Positions 16,068 to 24,301 of a stretch of 64,000 nt of DNA are shown one piece after another; the stretch's first letter is position 1, and every line of letters begins with the position of its first letter. The DNA comes from Pacificoceanicola sp049803835 (GTDB lineage: Bacteria; Pseudomonadota; Alphaproteobacteria; Rhodobacterales; Rhodobacteraceae). The position numbers and the translations under genes are program-made. A model generated the notes under the pieces. That model saw only the letters and a program-made list of their open reading frames with translations. It had not been told where the DNA came from and did not search any database. The stretch lies in contig NZ_JBNAGK010000004.1 in the NCBI RefSeq assembly GCF_049803835.1, positions 124,001 to 188,000 on the forward strand, given 5' to 3'.

Positions 16068-16496
16068 ATGATCCACTACAGCCTCAAATGCGCCGACGGC
16101 CACCAGTTCGAAAGCTGGTTCCAGTCGGCCGCCGCCTTCGACAAGCTGCAGGCCGCGGGCCATGTGGCCTGTGCCGTCTGCGGCTCGGCGCAGGTGGAAA
16201 AGGCGTTGATGGCCCCGCGCGTGAACCACGCCGCCCCGGCCGATGCGCCGAAACAGAGCCTGTCGGAGCCCGCAAACCCCGCCGAACAGGCCCTTGCCCG
16301 GATGCGGGAACACGTGGAGAAGCACTCGACCTACGTCGGCGGCAGCTTCGCGAAGGAGGCCCGCGCCATGCACCTCGGCGACACGCCGGAGCGGCCGATC
16401 TGGGGCGAGGCGAACCCGACGGAGGCGAAGGCGTTGATCGAGGACGGCATCCCCATCGCGCCCCTGCCCTTCACCCCCACCCGCAAGAGCAACTGA
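16068..16496 (+). CDS. DUF1178 family protein
   Basis: 142 residues. Begins MIHYSLKCADGHQFESWF and carries a second CAVCGS pair about 40 residues on. The spaced cysteines resemble a FmdB/zinc-ribbon-like N-terminus. The C-terminal part contains a conserved segment (EEAKALIEDGIPIAPLPF-like). Function unknown. It lies 49 bases past waaA and ends directly before the next gene's GTG. Confidence 0.82.
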   Translation: MIHYSLKCADGHQFESWFQSAAAFDKLQAAGHVACAVCGSAQVEKALMAPRVNHAAPADAPKQSLSEPANPAEQALARMREHVEKHSTYVGGSFAKEARAMHLGDTPERPIWGEANPTEAKALIEDGIPIAPLPFTPTRKSN

Positions 16497-16970
16497 GTGG
16501 CCCCGGCCACGCCGCTGGACCGACCCGAGGACATGCCGCAGGCCTTTGCCGAGGCGTGGCACGACCGCGACGGGCACCGCATCGCCGCGCTCTTTGCCGA
16601 AGACGCCGACTTCGTGAACGTCACCGGCCTCTGGTGGCATGGCCGCGCTGCCATCGCCAGACCGCATGAGATTGCGCTGAAAACCTTCTTCGCGCGGACG
16701 ACCCTGCACCTTGGCCGCACGGAAACCCGCGCGCTTGGTCCGGATTGCGCCGTGGTGCGCTGCCGGGTCCACATTACGGGGCAAACCGCCCCGGATGGTG
16801 GCAAGGCCGGGGATCGGCAGACCATCCTGACCTTCGTGATGGCGCGACAGCCCACCGGCTGGCTTTGCGTCTCCGGCCAGAATACCGAGGTCAGCCCAGG
16901 CATGGAGACCCACCTCGCCGGACCGGATGGCCCGCGGCCGGTGGATTACCGCCGGGGTGAAGCGCGCTAG
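16497..16970 (+). CDS. SnoaL-like / DUF4440-type small protein
   Basis: 157 residues. The pattern FAEAWHDRDGHRIAALFAEDADFVNVTGLWWHGR is that of a cystatin-like (NTF2 fold) 'SgcJ/EcaC' protein (quoted in pieces: AALFAEDADFVNV, GLWWHGR). The GTG start directly follows the DUF1178 stop with no gap, so translation is coupled. No catalytic residues can be assigned. Its TAG stop is shared with the stop codon of the convergent gene at 16967 (CTAG). Confidence 0.7.
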   Translation: MAPATPLDRPEDMPQAFAEAWHDRDGHRIAALFAEDADFVNVTGLWWHGRAAIARPHEIALKTFFARTTLHLGRTETRALGPDCAVVRCRVHITGQTAPDGGKAGDRQTILTFVMARQPTGWLCVSGQNTEVSPGMETHLAGPDGPRPVDYRRGEAR

Positions 16971-17494
16971 CGTAACAGGCTGAGCGCGACGCTGGCCGAG
17001 GTGTATTGCAGACTCATGGAGAATGCCCAGGCCGAAACCGTATAGGCCTGCGCCGCGACCGCGGCCTCCTCCTCGGCCGTAGCCTCCTCCTCGACCGCCG
17101 TATCCTCCGGAAACGGCGTTTCCTCCGCCACGTCTTCCAGAGGCGCGGTCTCCGCCGGGGGCGTCTCCGCCGCTGCCGGGGCGGCCTCCACCGGCGCGGC
17201 CTCCGGCGCCTCCGCCGTGCCGCCGTAGGTCACCGACACCCCGGCCGCGTAGACGTTCACCATCACGGAGATCACGTCGACCTGCACGCTGCCGACTTTC
17301 GCCAGAGCCGAAGCCATCTCGCCCATCCGGCCATGCCGACAGCAGCCGGAGCCGCCCGCCTCGCCCAGCGCCGCACGCGCCTGATGCCCGATGGCGCGAC
17401 CATGACCGTGCCCGCCCTTTTCCATCCGATGATGAGACCCATGGGGGTGCTGCCACCCGCCGCGTCCGCTGTCACCCATTGCATCCATGCTCAT
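16967..17494 (-). CDS. Unrecognised His-rich / acidic low-complexity protein
   Basis: 175 residues that I do not recognise. The ATG at 17494 has a good GGAGG five bases upstream. Residues 1-60 are Gly/His/Arg-rich (WQHPHGSHHRMEKGGHGHG, then GSGCCRHGRMGEM), suggestive of metal binding. Residues 62-92 hold a hydrophobic stretch with VDVISVMVNVYAAGVSV, 93-145 are Ala/Pro/Glu-rich and probably disordered, and the tail AYTVSAWAFSMSLQYTSASV is aromatic and hydrophobic. No cleavable signal peptide. It is divergent from lysC and tail-to-tail with the SnoaL-like gene. Confidence 0.6.
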   Translation of the reverse strand: MSMDAMGDSGRGGWQHPHGSHHRMEKGGHGHGRAIGHQARAALGEAGGSGCCRHGRMGEMASALAKVGSVQVDVISVMVNVYAAGVSVTYGGTAEAPEAAPVEAAPAAAETPPAETAPLEDVAEETPFPEDTAVEEEATAEEEAAVAAQAYTVSAWAFSMSLQYTSASVALSLLR

Positions 17495-17681
17495 GATAGC
17501 CTCCAACACGTTGCCCTGCACGTCATCCTGCCCGCGCGGGGTGAAGATTTCCTGCCACGGCAACCGGCGATCTTGCTTCAATTCGCCGCAAATCTCCCGG
17601 ATCGGCCAACGCACATTGCTCTCTTGCGCTTTTTTCAAACCGCGCCTACACCGCGCGCAACGCAATTCCGGGGGGATCGTC

Positions 17682-18941
17682 ATGCCCGTCCTTGTCATGA
17701 AATTCGGCGGCACCTCCGTCGCCACGCTGGACCGCATCCGCCGCGCCGCCAAGCGCGTCGGCGTCGAGGTGGCCAAGGGCTATGACGTCATCGTCATCGT
17801 CTCCGCCATGTCAGGCGAGACCAACAAACTCGTCGGCTTCGTCGAGGAGACCTCGCCGCTGTTCGACGCGCGCGAGTATGACGCCGTGGTGTCCTCGGGC
17901 GAGAACGTGACCGCCGGTCTGATGGCGCTGACGCTTCAGGAAATGGACGTGCCCGCCCGCTCCTGGCAGGGTTGGCAGGTGCCGCTGATCACCACCTCCG
18001 CCCATGCGAATGCGCGGATCGAGGAGATCCCGACCGCCAACATCACCGCCAAGTTCGGCGAGGGCATGAAGGTCGCCGTCGTGGCCGGTTTCCAGGGCAT
18101 CTCGCCCGAGGGCCGCATCACCACGCTGGGCCGGGGCGGCTCCGACACCACCGCCGTCGCCTTCGCCGCCGCCTTCGGCGCGGAGCGCTGCGACATCTAT
18201 ACCGACGTGGACGGCGTCTATACCACCGACCCGCGCATCTGCGAGAAGGCCCGCAAACTCGACCGTATCGCCTTCGAAGAGATGCTCGAACTGGCTTCGC
18301 TTGGCGCGAAGGTGCTCCAGACCCGGTCGGTCGAACTTGCCATGCGATACAAGGTGAAGCTGCGGGTGCTCTCCAGCTTCGAGGAACAGTCCGACGAGGC
18401 CGGCACGCTGGTCTGCGACGAGGAGGATATCATGGAATCGAATGTTGTGGCCGGTGTGGCCTATTCGCGCGACGAGGCCAAGATGACCCTCGTCACCATC
18501 GCCGACCGCCCCGGCATCGCCGCGGCGATCTTCGGCACGCTGGCGGATGCGGGCGTGAACGTGGACATGATCGTCCAGAACGTCTCCGAGAAGGATTACA
18601 AGGGCCACGAGGGCGGTGTCACCGACATGACCTTCTCCTGCCCGGTGAACGAGGTGAAGCGGGCGGAGAAGGCCCTCGCCGATGCGCAGGCCTCCGGCAA
18701 GCTGATCTTCGACAAGCTGGAGACCGAGACCAATGTCGCCAAGGTCTCCGTGGTCGGCATCGGCATGCGCTCCGCCGCGGGCGTTGCCGCCAAGATGTTC
18801 AAGGTGCTCTCCAACGAGAACATCAACATCCAGGTCATCACCACATCGGAGATCAAGATCTCCGTGCTGATCGAGCGCAAGTACATGGAACTCGCCGTGC
18901 AGGCGCTGCACGACGCCTTCGAGCTCGACAAGACGTCCTGA
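17682..18941 (+). CDS. lysC: Aspartate kinase
   Basis: 419 residues. Catalyses ATP-dependent phosphorylation of aspartate, first step to Lys, Thr, Met and diaminopimelate. VMKFGGTSV at the N-terminus is the kinase signature; TTLGRGGSDTTAVA is the aspartate/ATP-binding loop; two ACT domains follow (TIADRPGIAAAIFGTLADAG and VVGIGMRSAAGVAAKMF), where lysine or threonine feedback is usual. ATG 17682 fits the family start. The gene is followed by a terminator and then ptsP, a neighbourhood typical of Rhodobacterales. Confidence 0.96.
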   Translation: MPVLVMKFGGTSVATLDRIRRAAKRVGVEVAKGYDVIVIVSAMSGETNKLVGFVEETSPLFDAREYDAVVSSGENVTAGLMALTLQEMDVPARSWQGWQVPLITTSAHANARIEEIPTANITAKFGEGMKVAVVAGFQGISPEGRITTLGRGGSDTTAVAFAAAFGAERCDIYTDVDGVYTTDPRICEKARKLDRIAFEEMLELASLGAKVLQTRSVELAMRYKVKLRVLSSFEEQSDEAGTLVCDEEDIMESNVVAGVAYSRDEAKMTLVTIADRPGIAAAIFGTLADAGVNVDMIVQNVSEKDYKGHEGGVTDMTFSCPVNEVKRAEKALADAQASGKLIFDKLETETNVAKVSVVGIGMRSAAGVAAKMFKVLSNENINIQVITTSEIKISVLIERKYMELAVQALHDAFELDKTS

Positions 18942-18989
18942 GTCCCCGCGACGGAGCATCCCCTCCGGCCCGTATCAGTCAAGACCGAT

Positions 18990-19015
18990 GGACGGCCCCC
19001 GGGCCGTCCGTTTCA
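18990..19015 (+). terminator. Intrinsic terminator after lysC
   Basis: GGACGGCCC (18990-18998) and GGGCCGTCC (19001-19009) form a GC-rich stem followed by GTTTCAT. The stem starts 48 bases after the lysC stop. Confidence 0.7.
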
Positions 19016-19063
19016 TATGAGACCGACCGAACAGCCGCCGGTGACCCGGGAGCGGAGACAAGT

Positions 19064-19174
19064 TTGACCGCGAAAACCCTGACCCTGATCCTGCTGCCCG
19101 TGCTCGCGGCCGCCTGCTATGCCGTCGTCATTGACGCCGCGCGGCTGTCCGCTCCGGCATCCGGGGCGCTTTAA
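19064..19174 (+). CDS. Possible 36-residue membrane peptide
   Basis: A TTG-started frame preceded by GGAGCGGAGA encodes TAKTLTLILLPVLAAACYAVV followed by a short polar tail (quoted in parts: LTLILLPVLAAAC). It has one hydrophobic helix and a cysteine at a lipobox-like position (LAAAC). The rest of the lysC-ptsP gap (19175-19456) shows a C-run near 19400 and no further gene. Support is the Shine-Dalgarno and composition only; it may be chance. Confidence 0.35.
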   Translation: MTAKTLTLILLPVLAAACYAVVIDAARLSAPASGAL

Positions 19175-19456
19175 CGCCATTCCACACGTATAACGCGAAT
19201 TTCCGGTTGCGCCCCGATCGCACCCTTGCCATCAGGGTGTGCCGGACATTCCGACCGTGCCGCCCGGGACGCGCGGAATGACTCGCACGCCGCGCTGCAC
19301 CGCAGCAACGGGAGCCTGCGCCGGACGCCGCGCCCGATTCTGCCGAAAGGCTGGGCAAATGAAGGGATACCAACGGTTTGAGGGCAATTGCGTGTTTCCA
19401 ATCCCCCCCCACCTCGCCTATATCTGACAGGCGGAAATGCATGAGGCGCCTCACCC

Positions 19457-21709
19457 ATGGCTGATGGTCTTGAAAGCGAAAGCCGCAAGCTGCTCGGGCG
19501 GCTGCGGGATACCATGGCCGAACAGGCCGCGGGACAGGAGCGGCTGGACAAGATCACTCATCTGACCGCCGACTCCATGGGCACCGAGGTCTGCTCGATC
19601 TACCTGTTCCGCGACAGCGAGACCCTAGAGCTTTGCGCAACGCAGGGCCTCAAGGCCGAATCCGTGCACCAGACCCGGATGAAACTCGGCGAGGGCCTCG
19701 TCGGGCGCGTCGCCCGCACCGGCAAGACCGTGAACGCCGCCGACGCCCCCTCCGCCCCCGGCTTCCGCTACATGCCGGAAACCGGCGAGGAGATATATTC
19801 GAGCTTCCTCGGCGTGCCGATCCAGCGGCTCGGCGAGAAACTCGGCGTGCTGGTCGTCCAGTCCAAGCAGGCGCGCGAGTTCACCGCAGACGAGGTCTAT
19901 GCCCTCGAAGTGGTGGCGATGATCCTCGCGGAGATGACCGAGCTTGGCGCCTTCGTCGGCGAAGGCGCGGCCCTGACCCGCCGCCACACCCAGCCCGTCA
20001 TGTTCCGCGGCGCCACCGGACAGGAAGGCACCGCCATGGGCCATGTCTGGCTGCACGAGCCGCGCGTGGTAGTGACCAACCTGGTCACCGACGACCCGGA
20101 GACCGAACGGGAGCGGCTGCGCAAGGCGGTGGACGACCTGCGCGTCAGCGTCGACCAGATGCTCGAAGGCGCGGACAGCGGTGGCGAAGAGGTGCAGGTG
20201 CTCGAAGCCTACCGCATGTTCGCCAACTCCAAGGGCTGGCTGAAGCGGATGGAAACCGATATCGACCGCGGACTCTCCGCCGAAGCCGCCGTCGAAAAGG
20301 AACAATCGACCGCCCGGGCCCGCATGAGCCAGGTGTCGGACGCCTACCTGCGCGAGCGTCTGCACGACCTCGACGACCTCTCGAACCGCCTGCTGCGGAT
20401 CCTCACCGGGCAGGGCCGCGAAACCGGCTCGGAAATGCCCGAGGACCCGATCCTCATTGCCCGCAACATCGGCCCCGGCGAGTTGCTGGAATACGGCCGC
20501 TCTCTCAAGGGCATCGTGCTGGAGGAAGGCTCCGTCGGCAGCCACGCCGCCATCGTCGCCCGGGCGCTGGCCATCCCGCTGGTGATCCACGCGGCCCGCG
20601 TCACGAACGAGGCGCTGAACGGCGACCATATCATGGTCGATGGCGATCAGGGGATCGTCCACCTGCGCCCGGACGACACCGTCGTCGCGGCCTTCCGCGA
20701 CAAGATCGCCATGCAGGCGCAGGCGCAGGAGCGTTATGGCTCGATCCGCGAGACGAAATGTGTCTCCGCGGACGGCTGCCGCGTCGAATTGCACATGAAC
20801 GCCGGTCTGATGGCCGACCTGCCCTCGCTGGTGAACTCCGGCGCGGAGGGCGTCGGGCTGTTCCGCACCGAGTTGCAGTTCCTCATCCGCAACCAGATGC
20901 CGCGCCGCACCGAACTGGCGCAGCTCTACGCCCGGGTCATGGACGCGGCGCAAGGCAAGCGGGTGGTGTTCCGCACCCTCGACATCGGCTCGGACAAGGT
21001 GCTGCCCTACATGAAACCGCAGGACGAGCCGAACCCGGCGCTCGGCTGGCGCGCGATCCGGGTCGGCCTCGACAAGCCCGGGGTGCTGCGCATGCAGCTT
21101 CAGGCGCTGATCCGCGCGGCCCAGGGACGGCCCCTGACCGTGATGTTCCCCTTCGTGGCGCAATACTCCGAATTCGCCGACGCCCGGGCCGAAATGGACA
21201 AGGCGCTGGCCCGCGAGGAACGGCTCGGGCACCCGATCCCGTCGGCCGTCGAAGTCGGCGCGATGCTGGAAACCCCGAGTCTCGCCTTCGCCTCGTCGAA
21301 ATTCTTCGAGGAGGTGCAGTTCCTGTCGATCGGCGGCAACGACCTCAAGCAGTTCTTCTTTGCCGCGGACCGCGAGAACGAACTGGTGCGACGGCGCTAC
21401 GACACGCTGAACGCCTCGTTCCTGACCTTCCTCGAAAGCATCGTCACGCGGTGCCGGGAGAGCGGCACGCGGCTGAGCTTCTGCGGCGAGGACGCGGGGC
21501 GGCCGATCGAGGCGCTGTGCCTTGCGGCCATCGGCATCCATACGCTGTCGATGCGGCCTGCCTCCATCGGGCCGGTCAAGAGCATCCTGATGCGCACCAA
21601 CCTCGCGGAGGTGAAGGCGGCGCTGGACGCGGCCCGCAACCGCGGCGACCAGAACCTGCGGGGAGCGGTCATGGACTACCTCAGGGAGAACGGCTGGGCG
21701 GTGGCGTAA
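19457..21709 (+). CDS. ptsP: Phosphoenolpyruvate-protein phosphotransferase PtsP (nitrogen PTS enzyme I)
   Basis: 750 residues. An N-terminal GAF domain (about 15-160; KITHLTADSMGTEVCSIYLF) precedes the enzyme I module: the phosphoryl-accepting His363 in SVGSHAAIVARA, the PEP-binding barrel with GVGLFRTELQFL, and the C-terminal LSIGGNDLKQFF block. It autophosphorylates with PEP and passes phosphate to NPr and EIIANtr, linking carbon/nitrogen state to regulation. The GAF domain distinguishes it from sugar-PTS enzyme I. Hairpins at 21728-21746 and a gccgggac-spaced AAAATTTT pair end the transcript. Confidence 0.95.
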   Translation: MADGLESESRKLLGRLRDTMAEQAAGQERLDKITHLTADSMGTEVCSIYLFRDSETLELCATQGLKAESVHQTRMKLGEGLVGRVARTGKTVNAADAPSAPGFRYMPETGEEIYSSFLGVPIQRLGEKLGVLVVQSKQAREFTADEVYALEVVAMILAEMTELGAFVGEGAALTRRHTQPVMFRGATGQEGTAMGHVWLHEPRVVVTNLVTDDPETERERLRKAVDDLRVSVDQMLEGADSGGEEVQVLEAYRMFANSKGWLKRMETDIDRGLSAEAAVEKEQSTARARMSQVSDAYLRERLHDLDDLSNRLLRILTGQGRETGSEMPEDPILIARNIGPGELLEYGRSLKGIVLEEGSVGSHAAIVARALAIPLVIHAARVTNEALNGDHIMVDGDQGIVHLRPDDTVVAAFRDKIAMQAQAQERYGSIRETKCVSADGCRVELHMNAGLMADLPSLVNSGAEGVGLFRTELQFLIRNQMPRRTELAQLYARVMDAAQGKRVVFRTLDIGSDKVLPYMKPQDEPNPALGWRAIRVGLDKPGVLRMQLQALIRAAQGRPLTVMFPFVAQYSEFADARAEMDKALAREERLGHPIPSAVEVGAMLETPSLAFASSKFFEEVQFLSIGGNDLKQFFFAADRENELVRRRYDTLNASFLTFLESIVTRCRESGTRLSFCGEDAGRPIEALCLAAIGIHTLSMRPASIGPVKSILMRTNLAEVKAALDAARNRGDQNLRGAVMDYLRENGWAVA

Positions 21710-21727
21710 CATCGGCCGGAGGGATTT

Positions 21728-21796
21728 CGCTGCGCTGCGCGCAGCGACCGGCGCGCCTTCGGCGCGGAGAGAAAATTTTGCCGGGACAAAATTTTA
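21728..21796 (+). terminator. Hairpin cluster after ptsP
   Basis: CGCTGCG (21728-21734) pairs with CGCAGCG (21740-21746). A second hairpin lies at GGCGCGCCTTCGGCGCG, and two AAAATTTT boxes bracket GCCGGGAC. The group starts 18 bases after the ptsP stop and is followed by G- and C-runs; it probably ends the ptsP transcript. Confidence 0.5.
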
Positions 21797-21843
21797 TTCG
21801 GGGGGGTTTGGCCCCGCCCCCCCCGTATTTCTTTGCCCCCGGA

Positions 21844-21872
21844 CCCCCGAGTATTTGTCAAAGAGAAGAAAC
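21844..21872 (+). repeat. Short dispersed intergenic repeat, copy C
   Basis: Core CCCGAGTATTTGTCAAAGAG, the same family as 2599-2622, 5166-5193 and 29503-29533. It lies within 140 bases of the ptsP stop. Confidence 0.6.
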
Positions 21873-21951
21873 AGGGGACGGACCCGGCGACGGGCGCGTC
21901 CCTTGTGTACACCTGGCAAGATGGTCCGGAGTGCCCTTCCACACCGAAAAA

Positions 21952-21985
21952 CGCCCGGTCGCGGAGTTTTTCCTGCGACCGGGCG
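21952..21985 (-). terminator. Intrinsic terminator, minus strand
   Basis: CGCCCGGTCGC (21952-21962) and GCGACCGGGCG (21975-21985) form a perfect 11-bp stem. Read on the minus strand it is followed by five T residues (21947-21951), a textbook Rho-independent terminator. It lies about 245 bases past the ecsC stop, leaving room for an independent transcript or a long 3' UTR. Confidence 0.8.
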
Positions 21986-22170
21986 CCAAGTTCTAGACGT
22001 CTGTCTGTACCTTGGCCTTCTGGCTTACGGCACTTGTTCCGCGCGTTCTGCGCAGGTATCGGGCCTGCGTCGGACATCCTCGGCAGGTGCGCGGGTTCTG
22101 GGTCACGCACCCCGGGTCAGTTTCACCGACGGACCGATTAGGGACGACTCTCGTCCCTTCGCTGACCAAT
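21986..22170 (-). ncRNA. Possible small RNA or structured 3' UTR beyond ecsC
   Basis: This stretch lies between ecsC and the terminator at 21952-21985, and it contains several small hairpins when read on the minus strand: GGGACGA-gag-TCGTCCC (22141-22157, perfect 7 bp) and gcagg-cccgata-cctgc, among others. An open frame of 61 codons (21993-22178, TTG start) crosses it but has no Shine-Dalgarno and no recognisable product. No promoter is certain. A processed 3'-UTR RNA or independent sRNA are both possible. Confidence 0.35.
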
Positions 22171-22199
22171 TTACGCAAATTCTCCTAAATAAGCGTAAA
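22170..22199. promoter_or_regulatory. Inverted repeat TTTACGC-N16-GCGTAAA
   Basis: Perfect 7-bp arms at 22170-22176 and 22193-22199, 30 bases beyond the ecsC stop in an unusually AT-rich patch. It could be an operator for a transcript running toward the terminator at 21952, or a weak hairpin. Confidence 0.4.
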
Positions 22200-22228
22200 C
22201 ACCGGGGAAAATTCTCTGGGACGCTATT

Positions 22229-22981
22229 TCAGTCTTCGAGTTTCGCGGCCAGCAGCTCGACCAGTTCCGCGAACGGCGTTCCCGTGCTTTCGGAGAGCTT
22301 GCGCAGGCCGAAGACCACGTTGGCCATTTCCTGGTAATAGCTGGCGTAGGAGAAATTCGTCGCTGCCGCCGTCGCCGCGCCGATCACCGGGATGGTCTGC
22401 GCCGCCAGCTTGCGGCCCAGCACCAGCGCAAGGCGCGGCGCGATCAGGCCGATGCCGACATAGACGTTCACACCGGTCAGTGTCATGCGCGACGACAGGA
22501 AGGTCAGATCAGGCGATTTGCCCTGCACCATCGGACCCGCCGCGGCGAAAACGAGCAGCGCATCCTTGCGGGTCTGGTCCTCGTCCGGGTCGAAGCCGTG
22601 CTCCGCCGCGACCGCCTGCACCCCGCGCATCAGCATCGTCACCGTCACCGGCAGTTCCGCCAGGGCCGTGGTCAGGCCGCCGAGTCCGCCCACCACGCCG
22701 ACCATCGTCGCCGTCGCCGTATTCACCCAGGGCTTCTGGTCGCGGATCAAGCTGCGGGACCCCGACGCCGCGCTCATCGCCGCCTCGAGGCCGCGCACCG
22801 TCGCCGTCTCCAGTTTCGCCCTTGCGTTCTCCGGCAGCCGCTCCAGCAGGCTTTCCGCCGGCCAGTTCAGCACGTTGAGCACCTGCACGCCAAGGTTGCT
22901 CGCCGCCTCGTAGCGACGGGCCAGGGCCAGGACAGCCGCGTCGACGTCAACGGCCTCGTGAATCAGCTCGGTGTCTTCCAT
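22229..22981 (-). CDS. EcsC family protein
   Basis: 250 residues. Family landmarks are the long glycine-rich hydrophobic stretch ATMVGVVGGLGGLTTALAEL, GVQAVAAEHGFDP, and the terminal NVVFGLRKLSESTG. The central segments may insert into or associate with the membrane. EcsC is named from the Bacillus ecs operon but its biochemical function is unknown, and this copy has no ABC transporter beside it. The gene stands alone, with the GNAT gene 56 bases upstream on the same strand. Confidence 0.8.
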   Translation of the reverse strand: MEDTELIHEAVDVDAAVLALARRYEAASNLGVQVLNVLNWPAESLLERLPENARAKLETATVRGLEAAMSAASGSRSLIRDQKPWVNTATATMVGVVGGLGGLTTALAELPVTVTMLMRGVQAVAAEHGFDPDEDQTRKDALLVFAAAGPMVQGKSPDLTFLSSRMTLTGVNVYVGIGLIAPRLALVLGRKLAAQTIPVIGAATAAATNFSYASYYQEMANVVFGLRKLSESTGTPFAELVELLAAKLED

Positions 22982-23037
22982 GACTTCATCCTCGTAACGC
23001 CCCGCACACTAAAAGTTGGTAAACCCCTGGCGAAATT

Positions 23038-23547
23038 TCAACCCCTTTGCGGCATTACGCGGGCTTCGTCCCGGGTGACCTCCCCGGCCACGCCATCCCA
23101 TGCGCCCGGAATCAGCGCAATGCCCAGCACGCGGTCCGGGTTGGTCGGTGGCGGCATCTCGACATCGTCCAGCCGCTCGAACCCGAACCGGGTGTAATAG
23201 GGCGGATCGCCGACCAGCAACACGCGGGCATAGCCCTCCTCCGCCGCCCGCGCCAGCGTATCGCGGATCAGCGAGGCGCCGAGCCCCTCGCCCTGGGTCG
23301 TCGGGTGCACCGCGACCGGGCCGAGCAACAGCGCTTCCACGCCGCCCACCAGCACCGGCCAGTAGCGGATCGCCCCGCCGATCATGCCCTCCTCGCTCCG
23401 CGCGATCCGGCACAGGCTGGCCACGGGCGGGACGTCATCGCGCAGGCGATAGCTGCTCAGGAGTTGCCGCCCCGGCGCGAAACAGCTGTCGTAGAGCGCC
23501 TCGACCTCCCACCAGTCTTCCGGCCTTTCCTGTTCCAGTCTGTACAC
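23038..23547 (-). CDS. GNAT family N-acetyltransferase
   Basis: 169 residues with a GTG start. The acetyl-CoA pyrophosphate loop is visible in GPVAVHPTTQGEGLGASLI (motif A, Q-x-x-G-x-G/A), followed by YARVLLVGDPPYYTRFGF, which marks the YhbS-like subgroup. Its substrate cannot be told. It diverges from the flavin reductase gene across 81 bases, which must hold both promoters. Confidence 0.83.
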   Translation of the reverse strand: MYRLEQERPEDWWEVEALYDSCFAPGRQLLSSYRLRDDVPPVASLCRIARSEEGMIGGAIRYWPVLVGGVEALLLGPVAVHPTTQGEGLGASLIRDTLARAAEEGYARVLLVGDPPYYTRFGFERLDDVEMPPPTNPDRVLGIALIPGAWDGVAGEVTRDEARVMPQRG

Positions 23548-23628
23548 TTACGCGCCCTCGTGCATTCCCGTCGCAATCCGGGTAACACGCAAGCAAGCCC
23601 CGCGCAAACACGACACAGGAGACCCGCG

Positions 23629-24234
23629 ATGTTCTACCGCCCGGAAGACGGCCACGGCCTGCCGCACAATCCCTTCAACGCCATCGTCACCCCCCGCCCC
23701 ATCGGCTGGATCTCGACGCGCGGGGCCGATGGCCGCGACAACCTCGCCCCCTACTCCTTCTTCAATGCCGTCGCCTACGTGCCGCCGCAGGTGATGTTCG
23801 CCTCGACCTCCGCCAAGCCGGACCGTGGCGACACCAAGGACAGCGTGGCGCAGATCCGCGAGACCGGCGTCTTTTGCGTCAACATCGTCGAATACGCCAT
23901 GCGCGACGCGATGAATGCCACCTCCGCCTTCTTCGACGCCGGGGTGGACGAGTTCGCCGAGGCCGGGGTCGAGAAGGCCGCGTGCGAGACCATCGCCTGC
24001 CCCCGCGTCGCCCTCGCACCTGCGAACCTCGAATGCAGGCTGACGCAGATTGTCCAACTGCCGGGCGAGGCCAATTTTGCCGTCTTCGGCGAAGTCACCG
24101 GCATCCACATGCGGGACGACTGCCTGACGGACGGCATCTTCGACGTGCTGAAATTCAACCCCCTGAGCCGCATGGGCTACCGCGACTACACCGTGGTGCG
24201 CGAAAAGTTCGAGCTGAAGCGCCCCGGCGAATAA
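23629..24234 (+). CDS. Flavin reductase family protein (FMN-binding split barrel)
   Basis: 201 residues. NPFNAIVTPRPIGWISTRG near the N-terminus and NLAPYSFFNAVAYVPPQVMF form the FMN-binding core of flavin-reductase-like split-barrel proteins; the C-terminal FNPLSRMGYRDYTVV is typical of this group. Such proteins reduce FMN for a partner oxygenase or act as FMN-binding oxidoreductases; no partner is adjacent. ATG 23629 has AGGAG eight bases upstream. Twin hairpins follow the stop. Confidence 0.85.
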   Translation: MFYRPEDGHGLPHNPFNAIVTPRPIGWISTRGADGRDNLAPYSFFNAVAYVPPQVMFASTSAKPDRGDTKDSVAQIRETGVFCVNIVEYAMRDAMNATSAFFDAGVDEFAEAGVEKAACETIACPRVALAPANLECRLTQIVQLPGEANFAVFGEVTGIHMRDDCLTDGIFDVLKFNPLSRMGYRDYTVVREKFELKRPGE

Positions 24235-24301
24235 CGCGCAAAAAGTTCCAACCTTTTGCGCGGGTGGGCTAGGTCGCAGTTTTCCACTGGAAAACTGCGA
24301 C
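24235..24301 (+). terminator. Twin perfect hairpins after the flavin reductase gene
   Basis: Hairpin 1: CGCGCAAAA (24235-24243) with TTTTGCGCG (24254-24262), starting at the base after the TAA. Hairpin 2: GTCGCAGTTTTCC (24273-24285) with GGAAAACTGCGAC (24289-24301), 13 perfect base pairs around a 3-base loop. Hairpin 1 has a T-run within its right arm. Together they should isolate the flavin reductase transcript from the acetyltransferase gene and may also block exonucleases. Confidence 0.7.

Noticed and set aside
21993..22178. 61-codon TTG-started frame on the minus strand beyond ecsC
   Set aside because: No Shine-Dalgarno, irregular codon choice and an overlapping open frame in another phase (22110 leftward). 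Kept only as a caveat in the small-RNA candidate.
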